Below are positions 43,247 through 53,515 of a DNA stretch of 64,000 nucleotides, one piece after another (within the stretch, counting starts at the first letter, position 1; each line of letters opens with the position of its first letter). This DNA comes from Halobacteriales archaeon YIM A00010 (GTDB taxonomy: Archaea > Halobacteriota > Halobacteria > Halobacteriales > Haloarculaceae): assembly GCA_025041175.1 (NCBI GenBank), contig JAKCFJ010000001.1:310001-374000 (forward strand), given 5' to 3'. Below the pieces are notes generated by a model. It saw nothing but the letters and a program-made list of their open reading frames with translations. It made no database searches and was not told the DNA's origin. The translations under genes were made by a program, and so were the position numbers.

Positions 43247-44263
43247 ATGCCAACGCCAAGCAGACCACGAAAAGGCTCGATGGGCTTTAGCCCGCGCGTC
43301 CGTGCGTCGAGCGAGGTGCCACGAATCAGCACCTGGCCCGACGACGACGGACAGGTCGGGGTACAGGGGTTTGCCGGTTACAAGGCCGGTATGTCCCACG
43401 TCGTGATGATCAACGACGAGCCCGATTCCCCACAGGAGGGGATGGAAGAGACCGTCCCGGTGACGGTCGTCGAGACCCCGCCGATGCGCGCGGTCGCCCT
43501 TCGGGCCTACGAGACGACGCCGTACGGCCAGCGCCCGCTCACGGAGATCTGGACCGGCGAGGTCCACGAGGACCTCGACCGCGCGGTCGATCTTCCCGAA
43601 GAGCGCGGCGACGGCCAACAGCGAGAACAGACCATTCGGGACGCGCTCGAATCGGGCGATCTCGGTGGCGTGCGCCTCATCACGCACACGCTACCGGGCG
43701 CCCTTTCGAGCGTTCCGAAACGAAAACCGGACGTGATGGAGACGCGTGTCGGAGGAAGCAGCCTCGAAGAACGCCTCGAGTTCGGCTTGGAACTGCTCGA
43801 TGATGGCGGCGAACACACCGTTTCGGACGTGTTCCGGGCGGGAGAGTACGCCGACACCGCGGGCGTCACCAAGGGGCAAGGGACCCAGGGTCCCGTCAAG
43901 CGCTGGGGAGTCCAAAAGCGCAAGGGCAAACACGCCCGGCAGGGATGGAAACGACGGATCGGCAACCTCGGTCCGTGGAATCCATCGCGCGTGCGCTCGA
44001 CGGTTCCACAGCAGGGCCAAATGGGCTACCACCAGCGGACCGAACTGAACAAGCGCATCATCTCCATCGGTGACGAGGACGTGACGCCCGAAGGCGGATT
44101 CATCAACTACGGAGAAGTCGACGGTGAGTACGTCCTCATCAAGGGATCGGTTCCCGGTCCGAAACAGCGCCTCACCCGGTTCCGACCCGCGGTGCGGCCC
44201 AACGACCAGCCGCGTCTCGATCCGGAGGTCCGGTACGTCTCTACGGAGAGTGACCAAGGATGA
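43247..44263 (+). CDS. rpl3: ribosomal protein uL3
   Basis: Early-assembling large-subunit protein that reaches toward the peptidyl-transferase centre. The 338-residue length and start MPTPSRPRKGSMGFSPR are typical of haloarchaeal L3. The internal loop region GTQGPVKRWGVQKRKGKH and HPW-type basic stretches are present. It opens the ribosomal run. Its TGA overlaps the ATG of uL4. Confidence 0.98.
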   Translation: MPTPSRPRKGSMGFSPRVRASSEVPRISTWPDDDGQVGVQGFAGYKAGMSHVVMINDEPDSPQEGMEETVPVTVVETPPMRAVALRAYETTPYGQRPLTEIWTGEVHEDLDRAVDLPEERGDGQQREQTIRDALESGDLGGVRLITHTLPGALSSVPKRKPDVMETRVGGSSLEERLEFGLELLDDGGEHTVSDVFRAGEYADTAGVTKGQGTQGPVKRWGVQKRKGKHARQGWKRRIGNLGPWNPSRVRSTVPQQGQMGYHQRTELNKRIISIGDEDVTPEGGFINYGEVDGEYVLIKGSVPGPKQRLTRFRPAVRPNDQPRLDPEVRYVSTESDQG

Positions 44264-45003
44264 ACGCAACAGTACGCGATCTCGACGGCAACGAAACGGG
44301 GACGGTCGAACTCCCCGGTGTGTTCGAGACGACACACCGCCCTGATCTCATCGGGCGAGCGGTGCGGGCCGCCCGGGCCAACCGGTCCCAGGACTACGGT
44401 GCAGACGAGTACGCCGGCATGCGGACGCCGGCCGAATCGTTCGGCAGCGGCCGGGGCATGGCTCACGTTCCGCGCCAGAACAGCGAGGGTCGGCGCGTCC
44501 CACAGACCGTGGGCGGGCGACGAGCACACCCCCCGAAAACCGAAACGGATCGTGGCGAGAAGATCAACGACAAGGAACGACAGCTCGCGGTCGAAAGCGC
44601 GCTCGCGGCGACGACCGATCCCGAGATCGTGGCCGAGCGGGGCCACCAGTTCGAGGACGCCGACGTTCCGGTGGTCCTCAGCGACGAGTTCGAGGATCTC
44701 GTCAAAACCAAGGCGGTCGTCGAGCTGCTCGAAACGCTCGGTCTCCACGCCGACATCGAGCGCGCAGAAGACGGAAAGAGCGTTCGCGCCGGCCGTGGGA
44801 CGACCCGCGGACGGAAGTACAAGCGCCCCAAATCGATCCTCTTCGTGACAAGCGAAGAGCCATCGAAAGCAGCGCGCAATCTCGCGGGCGCTGACGTGGC
44901 GACCGCACGCGAGGTCAACGCCGAGGATCTCGCACCCGGCGGGCACGCCGGACGCCTCACCGTCTTCACCGAAAGCGCGATCGAAGAGGTGGCAGATCGA
45001 TGA
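44260..45003 (+). CDS. rpl4: ribosomal protein uL4
   Basis: Large-subunit protein that lines the exit tunnel through its long basic loop, seen here as GRGMAHVPRQNSEGRRVPQTVGGRRAHPPK (read in two parts). At 247 residues it is the archaeal/eukaryotic-type length. It overlaps uL3 and uL23 by 4 bp each, so the three are translationally coupled. Confidence 0.98.
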   Translation: MNATVRDLDGNETGTVELPGVFETTHRPDLIGRAVRAARANRSQDYGADEYAGMRTPAESFGSGRGMAHVPRQNSEGRRVPQTVGGRRAHPPKTETDRGEKINDKERQLAVESALAATTDPEIVAERGHQFEDADVPVVLSDEFEDLVKTKAVVELLETLGLHADIERAEDGKSVRAGRGTTRGRKYKRPKSILFVTSEEPSKAARNLAGADVATAREVNAEDLAPGGHAGRLTVFTESAIEEVADR

Positions 45004-45263
45004 CAGCGAACACGAACATCATTCGGCATCCGAACGTGACCGAGAAGGCGATGGACAAGATGGACTTCGAGAACAAGCTGGAGTTCGTCGTCGCGCTCGA
45101 CGCCTCGAAACCCGAGATCAAGGCGGCGCTCGCGGAGCAGTTCGACATCGCCGTCGAGGACGTTACGACGCAGGTAACGCCCGAGGGAACGAAAAAGGCC
45201 ACTGTGCGCCTCTCCGCTGACGACGACGCACAGGAGGTCGCTTCACGGATCGGGGTGTTCTGA
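45000..45263 (+). CDS. rpl23: ribosomal protein uL23
   Basis: Exit-tunnel-rim protein that docks SRP and other nascent-chain factors. The 87-residue sequence has the L23 start NIIRHPNVTEKAMDKM and ends with the strand VRLSADDDAQEVASRIGVF. ATGA overlap with uL4. Confidence 0.97.
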   Translation: MTANTNIIRHPNVTEKAMDKMDFENKLEFVVALDASKPEIKAALAEQFDIAVEDVTTQVTPEGTKKATVRLSADDDAQEVASRIGVF

Positions 45264-45265
45264 GA

Positions 45266-45997
45266 ATGGGACGACGCATTCTCGGCCAGCGGCGTGGTCG
45301 CGGGACACCGACATTCCGAGCGCCCTCACACCGGTACAAGGCGGATCTCTCCCACCGTAGCAGCGAAGAGACCGATGAAGACGTTGTTTCGGGAACGGTC
45401 GTCGACATTGAGCACGATCCGGCGCGCTCTGCGCCGGTTGCAGCCGTGGAGTTCGAAGACGGAGACCAGCGGCTCGTGCTCGCCCCCGAAGGCATCGCCG
45501 TCGGCGAAGAGATCCAGATCGGCATCAGCGCTGAGATCGCGCCGGGGAACACGCTCCCGCTCCGGGAGATCCCGGAAGGCGTTCCGGTGTGCAACGTCGA
45601 GCGCCAGCCCGGCGATGGCGGGAAGTTCGCCCGCGCGTCGGGGGTTGGTGCGACGCTGCTCACCCACGACCGCAGTGCTGCCGTCGTGGAGCTTCCCAGC
45701 GGCGAGGTCCGTCGGCTCTCACCGGACTGTCGCGCCACGATCGGCGTGGTCGCGGGCGGTGGCCGGACGGAGAAACCGTTCGTGAAAGCCGGGAACAAAC
45801 ACCACAAGATGCGCGCTCGTGGCACGAAGTGGCCGCGCGTGCGCGGTGTGGCGATGAACGCGGTCGACCACCCGTTCGGTGGCGGTGGCCGCCAGCACCC
45901 CGGCCGGCCAAAAAGCGTCTCTCGGAACGCGCCACCGGGGCGCAAGGTCGGTGACATCGCGTCCCGGCGCACCGGCAAGACCGGACAAGGGAGGTAA
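45266..45997 (+). CDS. rpl2: ribosomal protein uL2
   Basis: Essential 23S rRNA-binding protein near the peptidyl-transferase centre and the intersubunit bridge. The 243-residue protein has [13 protein letters not shown], the SH3-like core, and the conserved C-terminal [24 protein letters not shown] (quoted in part) with the key His. It starts 2 bp after uL23. Confidence 0.98.
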   Translation: MGRRILGQRRGRGTPTFRAPSHRYKADLSHRSSEETDEDVVSGTVVDIEHDPARSAPVAAVEFEDGDQRLVLAPEGIAVGEEIQIGISAEIAPGNTLPLREIPEGVPVCNVERQPGDGGKFARASGVGATLLTHDRSAAVVELPSGEVRRLSPDCRATIGVVAGGGRTEKPFVKAGNKHHKMRARGTKWPRVRGVAMNAVDHPFGGGGRQHPGRPKSVSRNAPPGRKVGDIASRRTGKTGQGR

Positions 45998-46002
45998 CAA
46001 CA

Positions 46003-46434
46003 ATGTCGAATTCGGATTACCAGATCGGCCGCGACTCCGACGAGGAGTTCACCTATCGTGGCCACACGCTGTCTGAACTCCGTGGGATGGAGCTCATGGA
46101 GTTCGCGGAACTGCTTCCCGCACGCAAGCGGCGAACCATCGAACGCGGCCTGACCACCGAACAGCAGAAGCTGTTCGAGAAGGCCACGGAGCGCGGCCCC
46201 GATGAGTCGGCGAACCGACCGCTCCGGACGCACTTGCGGGACATGCCGATCCTGCCGGAGTTCGTCGAGAAGACGTTCGCGGTGTACGACGGGCAGGAGT
46301 TCGAGCGGGTGTACGTCGAGCCGGAGATGCTCGGCCACTACCTGGGCGAGTTCGTGCTGACCCGACAGTCCGTCGAGCACGGTCAGGCCGGCATCGGCGC
46401 GACGCGTTCCTCGAAGTTCGTGCCACTCAAATAA
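46003..46434 (+). CDS. rps19: ribosomal protein uS19
   Basis: Small-subunit head protein paired with uS13. The 143-residue archaeal form has an N-terminal extension ([23 protein letters not shown]) before the RNA-binding core ([20 protein letters not shown]), ending [12 protein letters not shown]. It is spaced 5 bp from uL2. Confidence 0.97.
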   Translation: MSNSDYQIGRDSDEEFTYRGHTLSELRGMELMEFAELLPARKRRTIERGLTTEQQKLFEKATERGPDESANRPLRTHLRDMPILPEFVEKTFAVYDGQEFERVYVEPEMLGHYLGEFVLTRQSVEHGQAGIGATRSSKFVPLK

Positions 46435-46435
46435 T

Positions 46436-46897
46436 ATGGGAATCAGCTACAGTGTCGACGCGGACCCGGACACCACGGCGAAAGCGATGCTTCGGGAGCG
46501 TCACATGAGTCACAAGCACAGCAAGGAGATCGCCCGCGCGATCAAAGGGATGACTGCCGACGAGGCAACGGAGTATCTCGAAGCCGTCATCGCTGGCGAG
46601 CAGTCCGTCCCGTTCAAGTCCCACAACAGCGGCGTCGGACACCGAAGCGACATCGACGGCTGGGACGCCGGGCGCTACCCCGAAAAGGCGACCAATGCGT
46701 TTCTCGATCTGCTGGAAAACGGCGTTTCGAACGCCGATCACCAGGGATTCAACGGCGAGTCGATGGAAATCGACCACGTCGCGGCGCACAAGGTGGGCGA
46801 AAGCCCCGGCCGCCAGCCCCGGGCGTTCGGTCGCGCGACCGAATGGAACACGCCCCAGGTCGACGTCGAACTCGTGTTGAGCGAGGTGAGCGACTAA
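46436..46897 (+). CDS. rpl22: ribosomal protein uL22
   Basis: Exit-tunnel protein with a long beta-hairpin. The 153-residue form starts MGISYSVDADPDTTAKAMLRER as in other haloarchaea and contains SHKHSKEIARAIKGMT. Its TAA overlaps the ATG of uS3 (TAATG). Confidence 0.97.
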   Translation: MGISYSVDADPDTTAKAMLRERHMSHKHSKEIARAIKGMTADEATEYLEAVIAGEQSVPFKSHNSGVGHRSDIDGWDAGRYPEKATNAFLDLLENGVSNADHQGFNGESMEIDHVAAHKVGESPGRQPRAFGRATEWNTPQVDVELVLSEVSD

Positions 46898-47802
46898 TGG
46901 CCGACGAACAGCAGTTCATCGAGAACGGCATCCAGCGGACCCAGATCAACGAGTTCTTCCAGGAAGAACTCGACCGGGCAGGGTACGGCGGCATGGAGGT
47001 CGCCCAGACCCCGATGGGGACACAGATCGTCCTGAAAGCCGAAAAGCCGGGAATGGTGATCGGAAAGGGCGGGAAGAACATACGGAAGATCACGTCGGAA
47101 CTCGAAGAGCGGTTCGATCTCGACGATCCACAGATCGACGTTCAGGAGGTCGACGAACCGGATCTGAACGCTCAGATCGTTGCCGATCGGCTTGCGAACG
47201 CGCTCGAACGCGGGTGGTACTTCCGGAAAGCGGGCCACACCACGATCGACCGGATCATGGACTCGGGCGCGCTGGGCGCGGAAATCGTGCTCTCTGGGAA
47301 AGTCACGGGCGCGCGATCGCGCGTGGAGAAGTTCAACCGTGGCTACATCAAGCACAACGGTCAGCCGGCCGACGCCATCGTGGACGACGGCCAGAGCGTT
47401 GCGGTGATGAAACTCGGTACGATCGGCGTGACCGTGAAGATCATCCCGCCAAACGCCGAGCTGCCCGACGACTTCCAGGTCCACGAGGACGTCGACGTGT
47501 CCGAATACGTCGTCGAACCCGAAGAGGAAGGCGTCGAGGAACTGCTCGCCGGCGAGGAAGAAACAGCCGCCGAGGCCCAAGCCGCCGAAGATGCCGAGGT
47601 CACCGAAGCGTCGACGGCAGAAACAGACACGGAACTGTCGGAGGGTCCCGAAGAGGTCCCCGAGGAGGAAATCCCCGAGGAGGAGGTCCAAGCGGCCGAA
47701 TCCGACGCGGAGATCGAAGAGGAACTCGACGAGGACGTCGAAACCGAGGCCGAGGAGCTGCTCACCGAGATGGAAGACGAGGATGAGGAGGTGCAAGGGT
47801 AG
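46897..47802 (+). CDS. rps3: ribosomal protein uS3 with long acidic tail
   Basis: Small-subunit protein at the mRNA entry site. The 301-residue protein has a KH type II domain with the GMVIGKGGKNIRKI loop, then the S3 C-terminal domain (GWYFRKAGHTTIDRIMDSGALGAEI), then an acidic, low-complexity tail of about 90 residues (many Glu-Glu and Asp). Such tails are known for haloarchaeal S3 but vary in length. ATG 46897 is fixed by the overlap with uL22. Confidence 0.97.
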   Translation: MADEQQFIENGIQRTQINEFFQEELDRAGYGGMEVAQTPMGTQIVLKAEKPGMVIGKGGKNIRKITSELEERFDLDDPQIDVQEVDEPDLNAQIVADRLANALERGWYFRKAGHTTIDRIMDSGALGAEIVLSGKVTGARSRVEKFNRGYIKHNGQPADAIVDDGQSVAVMKLGTIGVTVKIIPPNAELPDDFQVHEDVDVSEYVVEPEEEGVEELLAGEEETAAEAQAAEDAEVTEASTAETDTELSEGPEEVPEEEIPEEEVQAAESDAEIEEELDEDVETEAEELLTEMEDEDEEVQG

Positions 47803-48018
47803 ATGGCGATCTACCGCGCTGCGGAGCTGCGGGACATGACGCCGGCAGAGCGCCAATCCGCGTTGGACGATCTCGAAACGGAACTGCTCAACGACCGTGC
47901 CGTCCAGGCGACGGGCGGAGCGCCCGACAACCCGGGCCGAATCAAGGAGCTTCGCCGGACGATCGCGCGGATCAAGACGATCCAGCGAGAGGAAGGCGAC
48001 AACGAAACGGACGAATAA
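47803..48018 (+). CDS. rpl29: ribosomal protein uL29
   Basis: Small helical protein near the tunnel exit. It is 71 residues, with the helical hairpin [22 protein letters not shown] and [19 protein letters not shown]. It starts directly after the uS3 stop. Confidence 0.96.
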   Translation: MAIYRAAELRDMTPAERQSALDDLETELLNDRAVQATGGAPDNPGRIKELRRTIARIKTIQREEGDNETDE

Positions 48019-48024
48019 ACGACA

Positions 48025-48309
48025 ATGCTGACTACCGAGACCCTACCGCGACACGAACTCATCGGCCTGCGCGTGCGGGTCGTCGAGTCGTCCGATCCGA
48101 CACTGGTCGGGTTGGAGGGGACGATCGTCATGGAGACGACGAACACCCTCCGCGTTACGGACGGGTCTCGGACGCGACAGGTGCCCAAGGCGGTCGTGAC
48201 GCTCGAGTTCGCGCTGCCGGACGGTGAGTACGTCACCGTCGACGGCGAGCGCTTGCTCGCGCGACCGGCCCGGCGCACCGGACGCACTGGAGGTTCACAA
48301 TGGCAATAG
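48025..48309 (+). CDS. rnp1: ribonuclease P protein component 1 (Rpp29/Pop4)
   Basis: Protein subunit of archaeal RNase P, which trims tRNA 5' ends. The 94-residue Sm-like barrel shows HELIGLRVRVVESSDPTLVGLEG and TLRVTDGSRTRQVPKAVVTLEF. Its place between uL29 and uS17 is the archaeal norm. The 3' end overlaps uS17 by 10 bp. Confidence 0.95.
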   Translation: MLTTETLPRHELIGLRVRVVESSDPTLVGLEGTIVMETTNTLRVTDGSRTRQVPKAVVTLEFALPDGEYVTVDGERLLARPARRTGRTGGSQWQ

Positions 48310-48650
48310 GACTCGACGTAGCACAACCACCGGAGCCCGACAATCCGGAGGACTACGACTACGAGACGTGCCCGTTCTACGGGAACTTGTCCGTTCGCGG
48401 ACAAGTGATCGAAGGGCGGGTCGTCTCGACGGAGATGCAACGCACCGTCATCGTCGAGCGGGAGTACGAGGTGAACGTACCGAAGTACGACCGCCATATG
48501 AAGCGGCGATCGCGCATCCCGGCCCACGTGCCGGAGGTGCTCGAACCGCTCTCGACCGGCGATGTCGTGAGAATAGCCGAAACGCGACCCCTCTCGAAGA
48601 CGAAATCCCACGTGGTCGTCGAGATCACGGACGAGGGAGGTGAGGACTGA
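48300..48650 (+). CDS. rps17: ribosomal protein uS17
   Basis: 16S rRNA-binding OB-fold protein. The 116-residue archaeal form includes [19 protein letters not shown] and [23 protein letters not shown] (partly quoted). It overlaps uL14 by 1 bp (TGATG). Confidence 0.96.
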   Translation: MAIGLDVAQPPEPDNPEDYDYETCPFYGNLSVRGQVIEGRVVSTEMQRTVIVEREYEVNVPKYDRHMKRRSRIPAHVPEVLEPLSTGDVVRIAETRPLSKTKSHVVVEITDEGGED

Positions 48651-49048
48651 TGCGCGCGCTCAACGCGGACGTCACCCAAGGCCTCGAAAAGGGATCGCTG
48701 GTGACCTGTGCTGACAACACGGGCGCACGCGAGCTGAAGATCACCAGCGTCGACGGCTACGGTAGCACGAAAAACCGCCATCCGAAGGCCGGACTCGGCG
48801 ATCTCGTCACCGTCTCGGTCACCAAGGGGACCCCGGAGATGCGCCGTCAGGTGCTCAAAGCGGTCGTCATTCGCCAAAGAAAGGCGATCAGACGGCCCGA
48901 CGGGACCCGCGTGAAGTTCGAGGACAACGCGGGGGTCATCGTGGACGAGAATCACGATCCCCGCGGCACCGAGATCAAGGGTCCGATCGCACGAGAGGTC
49001 GCAGAACGGTTCGGCAGCGTCGCCAGCACGGCGACCATGATCGTGTAG
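48650..49048 (+). CDS. rpl14: ribosomal protein uL14
   Basis: Large-subunit barrel protein at the intersubunit face. The 132-residue sequence has [42 protein letters not shown] and [21 protein letters not shown], all strongly conserved. Confidence 0.97.
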   Translation: MRALNADVTQGLEKGSLVTCADNTGARELKITSVDGYGSTKNRHPKAGLGDLVTVSVTKGTPEMRRQVLKAVVIRQRKAIRRPDGTRVKFEDNAGVIVDENHDPRGTEIKGPIAREVAERFGSVASTATMIV

Positions 49049-49054
49049 AAAAGC

Positions 49055-49414
49055 ATGACTCGACAACCACACAAACAACGACAAAACCAACGGCGCGCAC
49101 CGTTGCACGAGCGCCACAAGCAGGTTCGTGCACCCCTCACCGAGGAGTTGCGCGAGGAGTACGGACAGCGGAGCGTTCGCGTCAATGCGGGCGACACCGT
49201 CGAGGTGTTGCGCGGCGATTTCGCGGGCGAAGATGGCGAGGTCGTCGGCGTGGATCTGCGGGAGGCGACCATTACGGTCGAAGAGATCACGCTCGAGACG
49301 GCCGACGGCGAGGAGGTCGCTCGGCCGTTGGACGCGAGCAACGTCCGCGTGACCGATCTCGATCTCTCCGACGACGTGCGGGAGGCGCGCCTCACGGAGG
49401 ACAACGATGAGTAA
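49055..49414 (+). CDS. rpl24: ribosomal protein uL24
   Basis: Assembly-initiator protein with a KOW motif ([21 protein letters not shown]). The 119-residue archaeal form has a basic start ([21 protein letters not shown]). It overlaps eS4 by 8 bp. Confidence 0.96.
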   Translation: MTRQPHKQRQNQRRAPLHERHKQVRAPLTEELREEYGQRSVRVNAGDTVEVLRGDFAGEDGEVVGVDLREATITVEEITLETADGEEVARPLDASNVRVTDLDLSDDVREARLTEDNDE

Positions 49415-50138
49415 GCATCAAAAGCGACTCTCGGTACCGAAGACGTGGCCGATCGCCCGCAAGGAGCAACAGTACACCGTCAAAGCGGACGCAGGTCCCC
49501 ACGGCGAGGCGGGGGTTCCCCTGCTGATCGTGCTTCGGGACGTGCTCGGCTACGCCGACTCGAAAAAGGAAGCGATGTACGCGCTCGATCAGGGAAGCGT
49601 GCTCGTCAACGGGGGCACTCCCGCAGACGTGCGCCGACCGGTCGGGATGTTCGACATCGTCTCCTTCACCGAGCGCGAGGAGTACTACCGCGTTTTCCCC
49701 GACGAGGGCGGACGGCTCGCGCTGACGCCGATCGAGGCAGCAGACACCGACGGCAAGCTCGGCAAAGTCACGAACAAACACCACGTTTCGGGCGGGCGGA
49801 TTCAGTTCGGACTCCACGACGGCCAGACGCTGTTGTCCGAGGATTCCTCGATCAGCCCGAACGATTCCATCGTCGTCGCCACCGAGGACGAGGAGATCCT
49901 CGCCCACTTCCCCTACGAGGAAGGCGCGCTGGTCACGGCCGTCAAAGGCCAACACGCCGGCGAAATCGGCACGATCGAGACGATTTCGGTGTCCCCCGGC
50001 AGCTCGCCCAACGGCGTCACTGTCGACCAGGACGACGGCAGCTTCGAAACCGTCGAGGAGTACGTCGTCGTCATCGACGAGAACTTCCTCGACGAGGAGA
50101 CCGACGCCGGTGGAGAAACGGAGGTGAGTGAGTCGTGA
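49407..50138 (+). CDS. rps4e: ribosomal protein eS4
   Basis: Archaeal/eukaryotic small-subunit protein. The 243-residue protein has an S4-like RNA-binding part ([21 protein letters not shown]), a central domain and a KOW motif ([18 protein letters not shown]). It begins [19 protein letters not shown]. It overlaps uL24 and uL5. Confidence 0.97.
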   Translation: MSKHQKRLSVPKTWPIARKEQQYTVKADAGPHGEAGVPLLIVLRDVLGYADSKKEAMYALDQGSVLVNGGTPADVRRPVGMFDIVSFTEREEYYRVFPDEGGRLALTPIEAADTDGKLGKVTNKHHVSGGRIQFGLHDGQTLLSEDSSISPNDSIVVATEDEEILAHFPYEEGALVTAVKGQHAGEIGTIETISVSPGSSPNGVTVDQDDGSFETVEEYVVVIDENFLDEETDAGGETEVSES

Positions 50139-50665
50139 GCAGTGAATCCGACGCTGCAAGCGAGTTCCACGAGATGCGCACGCCGGTCGTCGAGAAGATC
50201 GTCGCCCACATGGGTGTGGGCACAGGCGGCCAACAGCTCGCAGACGCGGAGGAGATCTTGGCGGAGATCACCGACCAGGAGCCGGTTCGGACGGTCGCAG
50301 AGCGAACCGTCCCGGATTTCAACATCCGTGAGGGCGACCCAATCGGCGCGAAGGTGACCCTTCGGAGCGACAGTGCCGAGGAGTTTCTGGAGACGACGCT
50401 AACCTTCGTGGACATCGAACGGACGCAGTTCGACGAGACGGGGAACTTCAGCTTCGGCATCGAAGAGCACACGAACTTCGAGGGCCAGGAGTACGACCCG
50501 AACGTTGGGATTCACGGACTGGATGTGACGGTGAACCTCGTCCGGCCCGGCTATCGGGTGAGAAAGCGCGACAAGGTCAACCGACCGATCCCTTCGAATC
50601 ACCAGCTCACCGTCGAGGACGCCATCGCGTTCCTCGAAGAGCGGTTCGACGTGGAGGTACAGTAA
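50135..50665 (+). CDS. rpl5: ribosomal protein uL5
   Basis: 5S rRNA-binding protein of the central protuberance. The 176 residues include [23 protein letters not shown] and [27 protein letters not shown] (partly quoted). ATGA-type overlap with eS4. Confidence 0.97.
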   Translation: MSSESDAASEFHEMRTPVVEKIVAHMGVGTGGQQLADAEEILAEITDQEPVRTVAERTVPDFNIREGDPIGAKVTLRSDSAEEFLETTLTFVDIERTQFDETGNFSFGIEEHTNFEGQEYDPNVGIHGLDVTVNLVRPGYRVRKRDKVNRPIPSNHQLTVEDAIAFLEERFDVEVQ

Positions 50666-50667
50666 GC

Positions 50668-50856
50668 ATGAGCGAAAGTGAACAACAGGAGAAGAACCCG
50701 GAAACGGGCGAACACGGCACAAAGCGCACAGACCAGATTCAGGAGTGCCAGCGCTGCGGTCGCAAGCAGGGGCTGGTCGGAAAGTACGACATTTGGCTCT
50801 GTCGCCAGTGTTTCCGCGAGATCGCCCGCGAAATGGGATTCAAAAAGTACAGCTAA
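50668..50856 (+). CDS. rps14: ribosomal protein uS14, zinc-binding
   Basis: Small-subunit head protein. It is 62 residues. Two CxxC pairs, CQRCGRK and CRQC, form the zinc site, and the end [13 protein letters not shown] is conserved. The N-terminus carries a polar haloarchaeal extension of about 25 residues before the zinc site. Confidence 0.96.
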   Translation: MSESEQQEKNPETGEHGTKRTDQIQECQRCGRKQGLVGKYDIWLCRQCFREIAREMGFKKYS

Positions 50857-50859
50857 ATT

Positions 50860-51252
50860 ATGGCGGACAACGATCCACTCAGCAGTGCGCTCTCGGGCAT
50901 CGACAACGCCGAGAGCGTGGGGCATCTCAGCCACACAGTATCGCCCGCCTCGAACATCATCGGCAGCGTGCTCGAGGTCTTTTACGACTTCGGGTACATC
51001 GACAGCTTCCAGTACGTCGATAACGGCAAAGCCGGACGGTTCGAGGTCGATCTGAAAGGTGCAATCAACGAGTGCGGTCCCGTAACGCCGCGGTACGCCG
51101 CGGGCGTCGACGAGTTCGAGACGTGGGAAAAGCGGTATCTCCCCGCGCGCGATTACGGGACGCTCGTCGTGACCACCAGCAGCGGCATCATGAGCCACTA
51201 CGAGGCCCGCGAACAGGGCGTCGGTGGCCAAGTAATCGCATACGTTTACTGA
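50860..51252 (+). CDS. rps8: ribosomal protein uS8
   Basis: Primary 16S rRNA-binding protein. At 130 residues it shows the archaeal S8 ending RDYGTLVVTTSSGIMSHYEAREQGVGGQVIAYVY (quoted in overlapping parts) with the conserved SSSG-type loop as TTSSGIMSH. Its TGA overlaps the ATG of uL6. Confidence 0.97.
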   Translation: MADNDPLSSALSGIDNAESVGHLSHTVSPASNIIGSVLEVFYDFGYIDSFQYVDNGKAGRFEVDLKGAINECGPVTPRYAAGVDEFETWEKRYLPARDYGTLVVTTSSGIMSHYEAREQGVGGQVIAYVY

Positions 51253-51797
51253 TGGACATGACTGTTGCAACCGAAATCGAACTACCGGACGACGTTACCG
51301 GGTCTGTGGACCATCTGGATCTCACGATCGATGGCCCAGAGGGCACGGTGACACGACGGTTGTGGTATCCCGACGTCCGTGTCGCCGTCGAGAACGGCGC
51401 GATACGGATCGAAAGCGACGCAGTCGACGCGAAAACGCAATCGACCGTCGGCACGTTCGAGAGCCACATCCGGAACATGATCCACGGCGTGACCGAGGGA
51501 TGGACCTACGAGATGGAAGTGCTCTACTCGCACTTCCCGATGCAAGTGAGCGTCGACGGCGACGACGTCGTCATCTCGAACTTCCTCGGTGAACGGTCCG
51601 ACCGACGGACGCCGATCCACGGCGACACCGACGTCGCCGTCGACGGCGAGGAGGTAACCCTCTCGGGGTCCGACATCGAGGCCGTCGGCCAGACCGCCGC
51701 GGACATAGAACAGCTGACGCGCGTGACCGACAAGGATCCCCGCGTCTTCCAGGATGGGGTGTACATCACCCACAAACCCGATCGAGGTGAAGCCTGA
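51252..51797 (+). CDS. rpl6: ribosomal protein uL6
   Basis: Large-subunit protein near the factor-binding site. It is 181 residues: two L6 repeats ([35 protein letters not shown]-like second repeat) and the end [18 protein letters not shown] 51252 overlaps the uS8 stop; ATG 51258 is the alternative. Confidence 0.96.
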   Translation: MDMTVATEIELPDDVTGSVDHLDLTIDGPEGTVTRRLWYPDVRVAVENGAIRIESDAVDAKTQSTVGTFESHIRNMIHGVTEGWTYEMEVLYSHFPMQVSVDGDDVVISNFLGERSDRRTPIHGDTDVAVDGEEVTLSGSDIEAVGQTAADIEQLTRVTDKDPRVFQDGVYITHKPDRGEA

Positions 51798-52522
51798 TGG
51801 CCGAAAACCAGGAAGAAACGGACGAACCGGACGACCGGACGCTGACCGACGTGAGCGGCATCGGTGAGAGCAAAGCCGAGTCGCTGCGAGATGTAGGGTA
51901 CGAGTCGGTCGACGATATCCGTCGAGCCGACCAGTCCGATCTGTCGGAGGTCGACGGCATCGGCAACGCGCTGGCCGCGCGCATCAAAGCCGACATCGGT
52001 GATCTGGAAATCGAAGCGGATACCACCGCCGAGATCGAAGAGGAGGGCGAACCCGCCGAGACGGAAGAACCCGCCGAGACGGAGCTTCAACCGCGGGGTC
52101 ACGCCGACAAAACGCCCGAGCTCGACGATGAAACCGAACGGCTGCTCACACAACGAGCGAGCGAAGGCTCGCCCGATTTCAATCGCCAGGATCATCACAT
52201 GAAAAAGCGGACGCCCGCGTCGTGGCGGCGCCCCCGTGGGAGCCTCTCGAAGCAGCGCCGGGGTGTGAAAGGCAAGGGCCAGACGGTCGAAGCCGGCTAC
52301 CGCACGCCGACAGCGGTGCGCGGTCGCCACCCGAGCGGCTTCGAGGAGGTTCGGGTGTTCAACACCGACGATTTGGAGGGCGTCGACGGCGACACCCACG
52401 CCGTTCGCATCGCTTCCTCGGTCGGCGCACGGAAACGAGAGCACATCGAAGAGGAAGCCGAAGACGCCGGCATCCGCGTGCTCAATCCGACGTACGTGGA
52501 GGTGACTGTCAACGATGAGTGA
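51797..52522 (+). CDS. rpl32e: ribosomal protein eL32 with N-terminal HhH extension
   Basis: The C-terminal 130 residues are eL32 ([24 protein letters not shown], then [14 protein letters not shown]). The N-terminal ~100 residues contain a helix-hairpin-helix pair ([36 protein letters not shown]) and an acidic linker, an extension also known in other haloarchaea. Its 3' end overlaps eL19 by 8 bp. Confidence 0.96.
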   Translation: MAENQEETDEPDDRTLTDVSGIGESKAESLRDVGYESVDDIRRADQSDLSEVDGIGNALAARIKADIGDLEIEADTTAEIEEEGEPAETEEPAETELQPRGHADKTPELDDETERLLTQRASEGSPDFNRQDHHMKKRTPASWRRPRGSLSKQRRGVKGKGQTVEAGYRTPTAVRGRHPSGFEEVRVFNTDDLEGVDGDTHAVRIASSVGARKREHIEEEAEDAGIRVLNPTYVEVTVNDE

Positions 52523-52958
52523 TCTGAAAAACCAGAAACGACTCGCAGCTGACGAGTTGGGCGTCGGGAAAAACCGCGTCTGGCTCGATCCCGAGGCACA
52601 GGGCGAGATCGCCGACGCGATCACCCGCGAGGACATCCGCGATCTGATCGACCGCGATGTCATCCAACAACAGCGTGAGGAGCGGTCGAACTCGCGAGGG
52701 CGTGCGCGCGAACGCAACGAGAAACGCGCGTACGGCCACCGGAAGGGACACGGCTCCCGGAAGGGGAAAGCGGGCGCACGGCAGAATCGAAAGGACGACT
52801 GGAAAGATCGCATCCGCGCACAACGCAACCGACTGCGCGAGCTCAGGGATGCGGGGGAGATCTCCCAATCCCAGCACCGCAAACTGTACGACAAGGCCAG
52901 CGGTGGCACGTTCGACAGCGTGGGCGATCTCGAACGATACATGGAGGAACAAACATAA
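52515..52958 (+). CDS. rpl19e: ribosomal protein eL19
   Basis: Archaeal/eukaryotic large-subunit protein that makes an intersubunit bridge. It is 147 residues, with [20 protein letters not shown] at the start, a long basic helix ([24 protein letters not shown] in part) and the helical end [18 protein letters not shown]. Confidence 0.97.
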   Translation: MSDLKNQKRLAADELGVGKNRVWLDPEAQGEIADAITREDIRDLIDRDVIQQQREERSNSRGRARERNEKRAYGHRKGHGSRKGKAGARQNRKDDWKDRIRAQRNRLRELRDAGEISQSQHRKLYDKASGGTFDSVGDLERYMEEQT

Positions 52959-52960
52959 CT

Positions 52961-53515
52961 ATGGCAACCGGACCACGATACAACGTGCCGATGCGGCGTC
53001 GCCGCGAGGCACGCACGAACTACCATCAGCGGTTGCGCCTGTTGAAATCCGGCAAGCCACGCCTCGTTGCTCGCAAGAGCAACAAGCACATCAGGGCGCA
53101 GCTGGTGAGCACAGGCCCAGAGGGGGATCGAACGGTGGCGAGCGCACACTCGTCCGATCTGGACGAGTTCGGCTGGGAGGCACCAACGGGGAACCTTCCG
53201 GCAGCGTATCTGACGGGGCTTCTCGCCGGCAAGCGCGCGCTTGTGGCGGGGTTCGACAGCGCAGTGCTCGACATCGGACTCAACACCGCAACGCCCGGAA
53301 ACAAGGTGTTTGCGATCCAAGAGGGCGCGATCGATGCCGGGCTCGAGGTTCCACACAGCGAATCGGTGTTCGCAGAGTGGGACCGGACGCGCGGCGAACA
53401 CATCGCGGAGTACGCCGAATCCCGCGAGGACCCGCTGTACAGCGGTGATTTCGATGCAACGACGCTTCCCGAACACTTCGATGACGTACGCGAACGACTG
53501 GAGGATGAACTATGA
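52961..53515 (+). CDS. rpl18: ribosomal protein uL18
   Basis: 5S rRNA-binding partner of uL5. The 184-residue archaeal form begins [21 protein letters not shown] and contains [19 protein letters not shown]. It overlaps uS5 by 4 bp. Confidence 0.97.
   Translation: MATGPRYNVPMRRRREARTNYHQRLRLLKSGKPRLVARKSNKHIRAQLVSTGPEGDRTVASAHSSDLDEFGWEAPTGNLPAAYLTGLLAGKRALVAGFDSAVLDIGLNTATPGNKVFAIQEGAIDAGLEVPHSESVFAEWDRTRGEHIAEYAESREDPLYSGDFDATTLPEHFDDVRERLEDEL

Noticed and set aside
51524-53476. 650-codon minus-strand frame across rpl6, rpl32e, rpl19e and rpl18
   Set aside because: It is antisense to four firmly identified ribosomal protein genes and carries no recognisable domain.
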